DNA of 22,876 nucleotides from Russula earlei (GCA_025769875.1 JAGFNK010000755.1:1-22876); one strand, 5' to 3'; shown: positions 8,200 through 16,942, counted from the stretch's first letter. Notes: a model not told the origin generated them from the letters alone. Numbers and translations: made by a program.

Positions 8200-9540
8200 A
8201 GGTAGGCATCATTCATTGCCAGCACCCTTACATAAGCCGCTTACTAAGCACCAAGACTGGCCTAAATGTTCAATGAAAAAAATATTGGCAAAATACAGGT
8301 GGTGGTAAGGTGACTTGTACAGCTCTCTGTCTGTTCTGCTTTGCTTGCATGCTCTGCTGCTCCCTACCCACTGCCATCTTGCCTGTCCACACTGCTGTTA
8401 CCCTACTTGCTTTTGCTCCACACACTGCCACACCATCACTTCGCTCAAGCGTACCATCGTTGTCTCTTGCTGTGCATCACATCCTGCCCACTCCCACCTC
8501 ATTTTCGTGCATCAACATCTACTCTTGCCTATCTTGCATGCATGTGCTTCCATACAAGCAAACCCCACTGTCCTCATTCACCTTTCGTCTTGTGCTCACG
8601 CCCTCACCATTAACATCTCACACACTGTAAGGCAGGATTCCCACTGGCCACAGAATCAAGTGAGTAGAAGGGCATTGGCTGGCACTGACACAATCCATAT
8701 GAAAGCAACTCCTGCACTCCTCATCCCTCCATTCCACTCCCTCCACCACCATCTCTTGCACCTCTCAAGGACAACTGTCACCAGTCTGGCTGACCAGTTG
8801 CAAAGTGCGGACATCAAATTTACCTTTCAAGCCACCCTGATCTCAATGCCACTAGCCCACCATCTTTCCTTTCATCCAGTGTCATCGCTCTCATCATCCT
8901 TCCATACTTTCCCAGTTCACCACCTCAGTGCCCTCATCAACCTTGACCTTCTTTCATCCCACTCCCAGCCAGCTCTCAACCTCCTTTCATCCCATTGTCC
9001 TGCTGGGTTATGATATCAATGAGCTCAAGATCTGATTCAGTAACTGGGACCTGTGCATGACATGTGAGAGTTGGAGGTTCATCATCATCAACTTCTTCAA
9101 CAGTGGCCTTTCTGGATACCTTGGAAAGGTTCTGAATGCGAGACCTAGTGGCTTTAGACTTCCATGCCATAGTATAGAGTGTGGGGAGGGCTTCAATCCT
9201 CTACTTTTTGTCATCTCTTGGTTGGAAAGGTCACGTGTTTGGTCACATGATGTGGCCAAATTGTGTCGACACAATTTTATGACCTTGTCCCAAATGCATT
9301 GAAATTGATAGATAATGTGTTTAGAAACAAGTTTCCAACTTCAAAATTATCACTCTTATTATTCCTTCAAATGGATAGTATTGCAGAAAGTGTGCTCAGA
9401 GACCTTTTCATAGGCATCCTATCTATAGTCTTCAGGACTTAGAATAGCAAAAGGTATAATGTGGCAAGCGTCGAAGCCATTGCAAAAGTGGGGATGTTTT
9501 GCTTACATAACCATGTGCTGGCAATGAATGACGCCTACCT
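8200..9540. mobile_element. TA-flanked inverted-repeat element (mariner-like size, non-autonomous)
   Basis: AGGTAGGCATCATTCATTGC at 8200-8219, continuing to CCAGCAC, is matched by its inverse at 9515-9540 with a single mismatch in 26 bases. The similarity then continues loosely (TTACATAAGC against TTATGTAAGC) to about 44 bp. Both ends abut TA (8198-8199 and 9541-9542), which fits a TA-duplicating transposase such as Tc1/mariner, although the terminal bases are not the usual CAGT. The 1.34-kb interior has no recognisable transposase. The flanking TA is too short to prove insertion, so the superfamily is open. Confidence 0.55.
8976..9170 (-). CDS. Short basic-then-acidic ORF inside the inverted-repeat element
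   Basis: 64 codons with ATG start. The N-terminus is Lys/Arg/Ser-rich (MAWKSKATRSRIQNLSKVSR) and is followed by an acidic stretch (EEVDDDEPP), a composition seen at the N-termini of some fungal transposon-encoded proteins. No catalytic motif follows and the frame stops. It may be a leftover of a transposase gene or chance; I do not recognise a family. Confidence 0.25.
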   Translation of the reverse strand: MAWKSKATRSRIQNLSKVSRKATVEEVDDDEPPTLTCHAQVPVTESDLELIDIITQQDNGMKGG

Positions 9541-9574
9541 TAGATAATGTAGTATGCATAACCCTAGTCCCATA

Positions 9575-9720
9575 TAGGGTTTTTCCGGCCCGGCTTGGCC
9601 TGAAAGCCCCGGCTTTGGCATCGGCCCGAGGCGGCTTTGGCTTTCTCCAACCCCAGGCCGGGCCAAAGCCATCAAACCCGGCTTGGCTCCGGCTTGGCCT
9701 GGCCTAGGCCACGGCTTTTG
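9575..9720 (+). repeat. GC-rich subterminal repeats, left
   Basis: Dense variants of CCCGGCTT, GGCTTTGG and GGCCGGGCC on both strands; the inverse set is at about 10685-10836. Confidence 0.7.
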
Positions 9721-9767
9721 TACGTAAGATTTTCTGTTCGTATGTGAGCCCGCTGGCCACATGACTT

Positions 9768-9787
9768 GCTGGCCACATGACTTGTAC
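9768..9787 (+). repeat. CTGGCCACATGACTTG direct repeat (second copy)
   Basis: GCTGGCCACATGACTTG occurs twice in tandem between about 9752 and 9785, at the junction of the GC-rich subterminal region and the central captured segment. Confidence 0.7.
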
Positions 9788-9925
9788 CAGGCCCCTGCGC
9801 GCCACGCGTTCACTTTCCCTTCGTCTTTCATACATCCCTCCTTCCAACTATCGTCATTCCTTTCACCTCACTCTCCTTTCCTCGTGTTCCCACTCTCAAC
9901 GTCATCCCACCGCGTTGCCCACTCC

Positions 9926-10252
9926 ATGTCAGCAGACTACAACAACGGCTCAATTCGATTGCCGTCGACGTCACTCGCCTTGCCGCTCGACGCCTTCATC
10001 CCTTCGGTCTTCAAGTCGGAGCACAGCTCCTCCCCACACTTTGACCTACGGCACGACACCATCGCCGTCCGGCTGCACCTCGCGCCCTCCCAAGACCGTC
10101 CCTCAAGCATCGTCCTCGCGTCCGCCACATGTCTACGCGCGGACCCGTATGACGCGTTCGTCATCGTCACCATCGCCTTACCCGAGGGCTCGCTGCCCAC
10201 AGCGCCTCGCCCATCGCCATTGCTGCGCTATTCGAGGGCTCACTGCCCATAG
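9926..10252 (+). CDS. Captured 5' exon of an unidentified gene
   Basis: From ATG 9926 a frame of 108 codons begins MSADYNNGSIRLPSTSLALP and has ordinary, non-repetitive protein composition (FDLRHDTIAVRLHL; DAFVIVTIALPEG). It is preceded by about 130 bases of CT-rich leader (9810-9925), as in many basidiomycete promoters. The frame was probably interrupted by an intron or by the capture boundary, since it ends in TAG inside a local direct repeat (CTATTCGAGGGCTC/CTACCCGAGGGCTC-type, around 10180-10250). An overlapping frame (9777-10307) is longer but Ser/Arg/Pro-rich and looks like a shadow. I do not recognise the protein. Its position inside a transposon with no transposase suggests gene-fragment capture. 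Confidence 0.4.
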   Translation: MSADYNNGSIRLPSTSLALPLDAFIPSVFKSEHSSSPHFDLRHDTIAVRLHLAPSQDRPSSIVLASATCLRADPYDAFVIVTIALPEGSLPTAPRPSPLLRYSRAHCP

Positions 10253-10684
10253 CGTCTTGCCCCCGACATCATCGCCACATCGCCTCGCGCTCGCAGATTC
10301 ACAGTAGGAGGACTTTAGAATAGCACTTTTGTATCTAAATATCAAATATATATTACGGAGTCGTTATGTTCTGGAGAGCATGATGAGGCATGGTAAGAGC
10401 ATGGATTATACATGTGGAATGAGTGAAGTCCAGTGTACAACATGGTACGCTGTGGGACGAAGTGATCTAAGACTGAGGAAAGGGATTACGAGCAACCAAC
10501 GCGACTGAGCATTGCACATTGACATATAGGCCACCAAGGCTTACATTGTACATGTACTTGACTCAAGCAAAAAGGAAGGTTGAGAGGGAAGCACAGATAT
10601 GACAATGAAAAATGACAGGGAACAATGGTGTGCATGTCCATGCAAAGTTGAAAAATTAAAAGTTTGATGATTACCCCATGATCA

Positions 10685-10836
10685 AAGCCGGGGCTTGATG
10701 GCCTGGCTTTGGCTTTTCAAATCACAGGCCGGGCCAAAGCCGTCACAAAGCCATCACTTTGGCCCGGCCCGGCCCAGCCTATTTCGGCCTGGCTTGGCCC
10801 GGCTCACAGCCTGAGGCTGGGCCAGGCACATCCCTA
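10685..10836 (-). repeat. GC-rich subterminal repeats, right
   Basis: Inverse orientation of the left subterminal set: GGCTTTGGCTTT, GGCCGGGCCAAAGCC, GGCCCGGCCCGGCCCAGCC, GGCTTGGCCCGGC. Confidence 0.7.
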
Positions 10837-10844
10837 GTCCCATT

Positions 10845-11089
10845 TGTGTAACTACTATAGTTCTGTCTAACACATAATATCTATGAGCAGATCTAGAATG
10901 TCACCAACTGGGGGCAGTGTCACTGACAAATCAGTTCATGCACGAGACGAGCACAGTGAGTTGAGCAAGACACAAGGTCTTCACGAGTTTTGGGGATCTC
11001 AGAGATGACAACGCCAAAGCAATTGTGTTCCACAGAGAGGGGAAAGAGGCAATAAGTCTTCATGTTCAAAGACTTAGAGATTTGGGGTA
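10845..11089 (-). other. Probable outer part of the copia 3' LTR
   Basis: No gene. Removing the 11095-12068 solo LTR would place this stretch next to 12074-12431, which is copia 3' LTR. The outer LTR boundary cannot be fixed without a second copy; TGTGTAACT at about 10845 is a candidate terminus because it resembles the inverse of the other end (TGTTGAACT). Confidence 0.3.
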
Positions 11090-11094
11090 CTTTC
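11090..11094. repeat. 5-bp target duplication of second solo LTR, left copy
   Basis: CTTTC, repeated exactly at 12069-12073. Confidence 0.8.
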
Positions 11095-12068
11095 TGTCAA
11101 GACTCACTGTTGAACTATCCAGTTCAAGAGCAAGGAGTAAGCTCAAAGACAAGTTGATAGACATCCAAGATGGTGTGGGCCAGGAGTAGAGTCCAAAGTA
11201 GTAGCAAATACCAAAGAGGTATAGTTACTGGTAGAGTCGAGCAGGTACGCAGGGAAGAAGCCAGAATGGTCACAAGGGGATGGTCCTTAAAGGAGTATCC
11301 CAGGGATAGAGAGTGCTGTAAACAAATGGACAGTCTGAAGACTGTCCAGCTACTTTATTGAGTGCTTATATACTACAAAAGAACTGCTAAAACAGGGAAC
11401 AAGTTATAACCTTGTTATCAAGCACAATAGACAGGATGAGTAAGAAGTCAGAGTACACTTGCTGAGCATGCTCAGTCATGCTCATGTAAGCTGCTGAGTA
11501 AGAAGGCTCCTCTTGATGAGTAAGAGCCTTTACTGTCCACATGTTTACTGCTTTAGTACATGTGCAAAGCACCTGATCCATTTGTTGTTAGTTAGTTTAG
11601 GGCCGGTCATGTGGGGACTTGTAGTTTGATTCAGGGAATAGAGTTGCCTATAAGGCCCCTTATACAGTTCCATTAGGGTCCTTAGAGTCAACCCTAATAC
11701 TGTACTTCTATTAAGGTCCTTAATGTTGCTTTATAGTTTGTTCTATGGTTATTAGAGTTAGTCTAATAATGCATCGTAGGGTCTTTAGTATCGTGTTAGT
11801 GCCTATTGTAGAGCACTTAGAGTCATCCTAAAGGGTCCTTAGGGAGGCTATAATACTGTACCTTTATTGCTAAAAGGGTTGCCATTAAGTAGGGCTTGCT
11901 GTATGTCAATTGTGCCGAGAATTGCTAACGCAACAATGCGCGTGTGATATTGTGGACACCTCTACTCACCCCTTTTGTCTGTGTGAACAGGGTGACACCA
12001 TAGAGGCTGGGTTTCCTCTCATAAGGAAGGGTCCTTCAAGGGCCCTCTCTGGGAAATGGTTCATGACA
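11095..12068 (-). mobile_element. Solo LTR, family A, nested in copia-associated sequence
   Basis: Read on the minus strand it begins TGTCATGAACC and ends GAGTCTTGACA, matching the ends of 7117-7945 (TGTTACGAACC...GTCTTGACA), and it is flanked by CTTTC on both sides. Its 3'-terminal 260 bases align with 17697-17956. The minus-strand TATATAAG at 11365-11372 is followed by a perfect 8-bp hairpin GGACAGTC-tgaa-GACTGTCC (11328-11347). The U3 side contains diverged repeats of GGGTCCTTAG...ATACTGTAC (about 11668-11706 and 11838-11870). No internal coding region. Confidence 0.85.
11365..11372 (-). promoter_or_regulatory. TATA box of the nested family-A LTR
   Basis: Minus-strand TATATAAG about 18 bases upstream of the GGACAGTC/GACTGTCC hairpin, the same spacing as in the 7117-7945 copy. 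Confidence 0.6.
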
Positions 12069-12073
12069 CTTTC
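12069..12073. repeat. 5-bp target duplication of second solo LTR, right copy
   Basis: CTTTC. Confidence 0.8.
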
Positions 12074-12431
12074 AGAGATGAATGCTTGATTGCTTGCAAG
12101 GCCTACAAGTTCTGAAGCAAGAATCCAATGATATTCACAGGAGAACAAGCTTAGGGCTTGTTCTCATCATTTGACAGGTCTATATACATTTACAGAGTGC
12201 TATATCAAATGGCATCCTTGAGGAGAAGTTGAGGCAATTGATCATGAACATGCTGGAAAGTACCAGCATACATGAGTTATACATATGAGTCATCGAACAT
12301 GGAGCAAACATGAGTCTTGTCTGGGTAGGCTAGCCTGGTTGCCAGTCTGGTCTGAAGTACTGGTTTCTGTGACATAGAACCTTGTATGAAGGTCTTCTCC
12401 TTCTTTGATCCATTTGGGTTCCAGTTCAACA
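12074..12431 (-). repeat. Copia 3' LTR, U3/R portion
   Basis: On the minus strand the LTR starts TGTTGAACTGG at 12431, immediately after the polypurine tract. TATATA lies at 12181-12186, followed about 16 bases downstream by a perfect 10-bp hairpin GAGAACAAGC-ttagg-GCTTGTTCTC (12141-12165). The rest of the LTR is interrupted by the solo LTR at 11095-12068. Confidence 0.65.
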
Positions 12432-12441
12432 CTCCCCCTTG
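12432..12441 (-). promoter_or_regulatory. Copia polypurine tract
   Basis: Minus-strand AAGGGGGAG directly before the LTR start TGTTGAAC, the plus-strand primer site for reverse transcription. Confidence 0.75.
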
Positions 12442-12480
12442 CCAAGTGCATCAGTAGATGCTGTGAGCATTTTCCCACAT

Positions 12481-14890
12481 TCAGGGGTAGAATGTTAGTC
12501 CTAGCTGTTCTCTGAATTTGAGGAACTTGACATGAACAAGGTTCTTGGTGAATATGTTGGCTGGGTTGTTAGCCCCTTCAATAAAGAATAGCTCCACCTG
12601 TTTGTTTTGTATGACTTCATGAATGAAGTGATAGTGCAAATCAATATGTTTGATGTGCTTCTCTTGTACAGGATTGGAGGCTAAGAATACTATTGAGCCT
12701 TAGTTATCACTGAACAATGGGATCAGAGCAAGATTGATGCCAAGTTCTGTTAGTAAGGACTTGATCCAAACTAACTGTCTGCTCATGTCAGAGAGTGACA
12801 TATACTCAGCTTCAGTGGAGGAGAGCACAACTGTTTTCTGTGCTCACGAATTCCACAAAAATATTGCTCCTGCCCAGTTCACCATATAGCCTGTTGTGGA
12901 CTTCCAATTAATTGGATCAGAAGCCCAATCAGAGTCAGCATATGCCATTAGACCATCATTAGATGGTCCATCATAGACCAAGGCATAATTGGCGGTTCCC
13001 AAGAGGTATTGGCAAATATAGTATGCACAATTTAAATGATCCTCTGAGGGATTGGCATCATGTTGGGACAACTCTGTGACTGCAAAGGCTATGTCTGGAT
13101 GTGTTCCAAGCATTATGTATAGGAGGGATCCTATAACTTGCTGGAATTTTGACTGCAAGGCTGGGTCAGCAGTGGAAGTGTTGGAAGAGGGGTGATAGCC
13201 CTCTGGTAATGGAGTAGGAGCAGGGTTTGCATAAAGTAAGTTGAAATGCTGCAGCACTTTCTTTAGATATTCAGTCTGGTCCAGATGTATCCGGCCAGAC
13301 TTGTGTTGAATGCACATGCATAGAAATTCTTGGGCAGTGCCCAGATCTCAACATTCCCAGAGCTTCATAAAGCGCTCCTTGGTTTTATTGATTTGTTCTT
13401 TGTCTGCTCTAAAGAAGAGCACATTGTCAACATAGACGATGGCTATTAGGCTCTTGTCTTTGCTAACAAAGAGCCCAGAGTCAGACATAAGGTGAATGAG
13501 GCCAAGCGAGGCCATAGACATGTCAAGGGCTTTCCACCATGCAAGTGCCACTTGTTTAAGTCCATATATTGCACATTTTAGGTGCATGACTTTTTGCTCT
13601 TGGCATTTTATTTTGAAGCCCTCAGGCTGCTCCATATAGAGCTCTTTACTGAGCTCACCATAGAGAAAGGCAGTCTTGATGTCTAGTCCACTGATGTGCC
13701 AGTTTTTGAGTGCTGCAAGCACAATCATCAGGCAGACTGTCTTGAACTGTACCATGGGTGAGAATATCTTGTCATAGTCTATGCCTTCTACTTGGGAGAA
13801 GCCTTTGGCAACTAGTCTGGCTTTTTTATGACCATCAGACTTAAGGTCAAATACCCATCTATTTTTGATTATTTCATGATCCTTTGGAGGATTGACTAGT
13901 TTGAAGACTTTACATCTGTGGAGGGATTCCAACTCCTCACAACAAGCATTTTTCCACTCCTTTTGGAGTTCACTTGGTATTCATAGAATGTCCCTAAAGG
14001 TCCATTCATGAATCTTTGCAGTATTGGGTGCTTCTGAACTTAGTGGAACTGCTTGGGTGAGCAAATAGTTCAGAAATTTGACTCCCCCTTCCCTTGCTAG
14101 ATGTAGAATGTCTTCTACCTCATCCTCAGAGGCTTGCAGTGGTTGATTGTCAAGGACAACAGGAGGGTAAGGGCCTGGTGTGGCTGATCCTGAGGTACTA
14201 TCCATGCCAGAGCTACCAGGTTGGTTTTCTGTCATTGTTCTCCATGTGCATGTGCACCAAATTTCTTTTTCCACTTCTGTGGGGTGTCTGTGTTCACCAT
14301 AGACATTTCCAGGATAGGTAGGTACATTCCTTAACCACTGAGACCTTTGAAGAGGTACAGGCTCTTCAGTGGGAGGAGGGGACGGTGTGGGGGGGATGGG
14401 CATTTGCCTATGTTCGTCTTCCTGTGGCACCTATATAGGCTGCTCATTGTCCTCACTTTTGAGCATAGGGAATGGGTCATCAACACCAGGAATGGTGTCT
14501 TCAACAGGTTGTTGTGGTAGTTCCTCATGCAGTTCATTAATTTGCATGGTACCTTTGGTGTGTACTTTGTTGCATTTGGGGTACAGGGTCTCATTGTATA
14601 GGGCAGTAGCATTTATGTAAAGCATATTATTTGAAAGCCTCATAAAGAGTGAGGCTTTGATCCCCTCAGTGTGACCAAGGTAGATCATTAGTTCACTCTT
14701 GAGCAAACATTTATTGACTCAACACTTTTCTTGTATGTGGACATATGTGCCACAACCAAATACTCTGAAGTGTGATATATCAGGGACCTCATTTTTTAGA
14801 ACTTCATAGGGTGTACACCATTGAAGGCATCAGGCTGGTGTCCTATTATAACAGTGTGTCCCATGATTCAATGTAAATTCCCACCAGGAG
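12481..14890 (-). pseudogene. Copia pol: integrase C-terminus, reverse transcriptase, RNase H
   Basis: One minus-strand frame reads from about 14890 to TGA 12481. It covers the integrase C-terminal region (WWEF, HFRVFGCGTYVH, SELMIYLGH), a Pro-rich linker, then RT: ELESLHRCKVFKLV, NRWVFDLKSDGHKKARLVAK (13857 downward), GLDIKTAFLYGEL, IYGLKQ, and AIVYVDNVLFF. RNase H follows with MAYADSDWASD, STTGYM and VVLSSTEAEYM, ending in the copia-typical FTKNL...REQLGL tail. The RT active site reads YVDN rather than YVDD, so the polymerase is dead. Internal stops lie at 14431, 13981, 13348, 12844 and about 12700, plus two near 14720-14810; most are TGA where Arg is usual. Frame differs from the upstream protease/integrase part (shift near 14880). 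Confidence 0.85.
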
Positions 14891-16098
14891 GGGGGTAGAC
14901 AAGTTCAAGGCACATTGCCTGAGCTTTGTCCATTACAGTGCACATAAAGTGCTCTGCGCATCCATTCTGTTGTGGAGTGTAAGGGGCACTTTGCAGAATT
15001 TTGATTCCTTTGTCCTTAAGGATGTTTTCAAAGGCCTCAGATTTGTACTCTCTGCTAGCATCAGACATCCACTCTTTAATTCCTGTCTTATACTTATATT
15101 GGTTCTTGACCATGGCAAGGAATTGTCTGATGGCCATTATGGTCAACTTTTTATTTTTTAAGAGTGTGATCCATGAATAGGAGGAATAATGATCAATGAA
15201 GCTGACAAAATATTCATACTTATGATACAACTTCATAGGGAAACTCTTTAAGTCCAAGTGGATTTGCTTGAATGGTGCAGAGGCATGAGTTTCAGAAGGG
15301 GAGTGCACAGATGCAGGCATTTTGCCTTGCACACAGCCAGGACATACCAGCTGTTCCTGAGGGATTTTCAGGTCTTCAGGGAGACCCTTGGTATGTGTCT
15401 TTGCACATGTCACAAAATCCTTAGATGGGTGGCCAAGGCATTGGTGTATAACATCATAATCCACCACATAGATAAGAGAATGTGCTTGCATGCTTTCAAT
15501 TGAGGCATCTAACCAATATGTGGTTTGACCAGGGAATAAGGGGTAAGAGGACAGGATTATTCATCCATCCTCTTGTAGGGAAATATGTCTATTGTTCCCT
15601 AATGCATGCATCCCTTGCTGTAACAACTCCCCCATTGATAGTATCTGAGTGTTAATTTTTGGAATATAGAGGACAGGAAAAATGTGCATTACAACTGTCT
15701 TTGAGTTGACAGTGTGCCAAAGCAATACAGCACCTTTGCCTTCCACATATATTGTGTCATCAGCAGTTTTTACAGGGGATCTTTCATGCAGCAAAGCTGG
15801 CAATTACTCTATAAAGTCTATTATTTCAAAGGTGAAGTGTGCAGACACACCAGAGTCCAGGAGCCATAAGGATCCCATTTTACTCAGGTCATGCTTCCCT
15901 CTACATCTCAAACAATTTGTGTTACATTCACTATGCAGGGAACTACTCCCTGCACTAATTTGTACATTGTGTGATACAAGGGAATTCTTATTAGACATAT
16001 CTAGCCCACTTTGGTGCTGGGGAGATGCTATAAGGTTCCTTAGCAAGTGAATGGAGAAAGGGAGGCACACACACACTTCATTAGCTTCAGGGTCACTG
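14868..16098 (-). pseudogene. Copia pol: protease and integrase core
   Basis: A single minus-strand frame with a few stops. The aspartic protease is seen as WLLDSGVSAHFT (about 15870, the DSG active site), followed by YIPKINTQILSMG. The integrase zinc region is IHQCLGHP...VCPGCVQGK (an HHCC finger, about 15455-15330). The core has HLDLKSF, DHYSSYSWITLL, MSDASREYKSEAF and PYTPQQNGCAEH, giving the D, D and E positions of the DD35E triad, all present. Stops separate protease from its neighbours at about 15804 (TAA) and 15561 (TGA), and another precedes 15491. The frame shifts into the RT frame near 14880. Upstream, the frame runs directly into the solo-LTR duplication at 16096-16100. Confidence 0.83.
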
Positions 16099-16100
16099 CC
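16096..16100. repeat. 5-bp target duplication, left copy
   Basis: CTGCC, repeated at 16644-16648. Confidence 0.8.
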
Positions 16101-16447
16101 TGTTAAGATCTGACAGATCTTATTACCGACTCTTAGTGAAAGAGTTGCTTGATATAGTTCAAGCACTAGACTTCAAATCCTTTGATATTATCTCAGGAAG
16201 AGAAGATGTAAGAGATGAGAAGGGCCTCTTTCACTTAGAGCAATGACTTTGAATTTTAGAGAGTTTTGACAAGATAGTTATTTCTTGTAAGAGAGTAAGT
16301 TGAGTGTAAGGCTCGACTCTTGGTATGTCTGAGTATTTATATGATATCTCAATAATGGCTGATCCGATTCATACAAGACTTGGGGAGCAGAGAGCTGAGA
16401 ACCAGTAGTATCTGAAAACATAGAGTGCAATTTGAGAGTGTCAGAAA

Positions 16448-16465
16448 TGACTCACACGTGAGTCA
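16448..16465. promoter_or_regulatory. Inverted pair of bZIP-type TGACTCA sites
   Basis: TGACTCAC-ac-GTGAGTCA: two Gcn4/AP-1-type half-palindromes facing each other, with a central CACGTG E-box. Located in the U3 region of the solo LTR (minus orientation), so probably an enhancer. Binding is inferred. Confidence 0.5.
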
Positions 16466-16492
16466 TCCTTTTCTAGTATCTATCATCAAGAA

Positions 16493-16620
16493 GTAAGCAA
16501 TGAATAAGCAATCAGTCATCAAACCAGTAAGCAATCACTAAGCAAATCACTAAGCAACAGTAAGCAGAGATGAATAAGCAACAGTAAGCAGGGATGAGTC
16601 ACCAAAGCATAGGTAAGCAG
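16493..16620 (-). repeat. Dispersed TAAGCA(A/G) array in LTR U3
   Basis: Nine TAAGCA copies with spacing of 10-27 bases, most followed by A; composite units TGAATAAGCAA and CAGTAAGCA recur. Resembles an enhancer array near the LTR 5' end. Confidence 0.7.
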
Positions 16621-16643
16621 ATGAGAACGCAAGAATCCTAACA

Positions 16644-16648
16644 CTGCC
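16644..16648. repeat. 5-bp target duplication, right copy
   Basis: CTGCC. Confidence 0.8.
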
Positions 16649-16703
16649 CCAATCAAGCAGTTGATGTTGGATATATAATCTGTCATATAGATTAATCCAC
16701 TTC

Positions 16704-16708
16704 ACTGT
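16704..16708. repeat. Candidate 5-bp duplication of the SINE-like unit, left copy
   Basis: ACTGT, repeated at 16938-16942. Removal of the intervening unit restores the copia frame (minus strand ACC ACA GTG AAG TGG), which supports it despite its shortness. Confidence 0.5.
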
Positions 16709-16937
16709 ACCCAAGGCTAGGTAGCTCAGTGGTTAGAGCACCTGGTATATATCTGGGAGGTCCTGGGTTCAATCCCCAGTCTGGCAATTTTCTTAATTGC
16801 ACCAGGATATAGGGAATCATGTGAGCACATGTCAACCCCCTCCTCTGAGGTCCCCAGGTTGGGTCACATAGTGTTGAACCCACAAGTTGGGCCCAAGAGG
16901 GTGGCAATGACTAAGCACCTCCTCTGAGGTCCCTCTA
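16709..16937 (+). mobile_element. tRNA-headed SINE-like insertion
   Basis: The head (16715-16786) folds as a cloverleaf: acceptor GGCTAGG/TCTGGCA (six of seven pairs), D arm GCTC/GAGC, anticodon stem CCTGG/CTGGG, a 5-base variable loop AGGTC and T arm CTGGG/CCCAG with loop TTCAATC. The Pol III A box TAGCTCAGTGG and B box GGTTCAATCCC match consensus. The anticodon loop reads TATATAT, with A instead of the invariant T before the anticodon, so it is unlikely to be a working tRNA. A TTTT follows at 16788-16791, and a 146-base body contains CCTCCTCTGAGGTCCC twice (about 16838 and 16917). No poly-A tail. It sits inside copia coding sequence. Confidence 0.6.
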
Positions 16938-16942
16938 ACTGT

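Larger units (their letters stand above)
9575..10836. mobile_element. Second hAT-like element with GC-rich subterminal repeats
   Basis: Ends TAGGGTTTTTCC (9575) and GGCACATCCCTA (to 10836). Directly outside lie GTCCCATA and GTCCCATT, an 8-bp repeat with one difference (alternatively AGTCCCAT is perfect if the ends shift by one base). Both ends, for about 150 bp, are built of GGCCCGG, GGCTTTGG and GGCTTGGCC units in opposite orientation. The centre (about 9780-10310) has quite different composition and looks like captured host-gene 5' sequence. No transposase is present. Confidence 0.62.
16101..16643 (-). mobile_element. Solo LTR, third family, inserted in copia
   Basis: A 543-bp unit with terminal TGTTA...TAACA and CTGCC on both sides. 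Read on the minus strand it begins TGTTAGGATTCTTGCG, a copia-type LTR start. A minus-strand TATAAATA-like box lies near 16330-16340. The U3 part holds nine TAAGCA units and a double TGACTCA site. Excision at CTGCC joins QLLDWG to SDPEANEVCVC in the copia frame, confirming the insertion point. Confidence 0.85.

Noticed and set aside
8315..9013. 232-codon open frame on the plus strand
   Set aside because: Composition is His/Leu/Ser/Thr-rich with no motif; it is typical of chance reading of CT-rich DNA.
9777..10307. 176-codon frame overlapping the captured exon
   Set aside because: Ser/Arg/Pro/Thr-rich shadow of the frame beginning at ATG 9926.
16493..16620. CRISPR-like repeat array
   Set aside because: Units are only six to eight bases with irregular spacing, inside an LTR of a eukaryotic retrotransposon.
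16715..16786. Functional tRNA gene (anticodon TAT)
   Set aside because: The base before the anticodon is A rather than T, the first acceptor pair is G-A, and the unit continues into a repeat body inserted in copia coding sequence.
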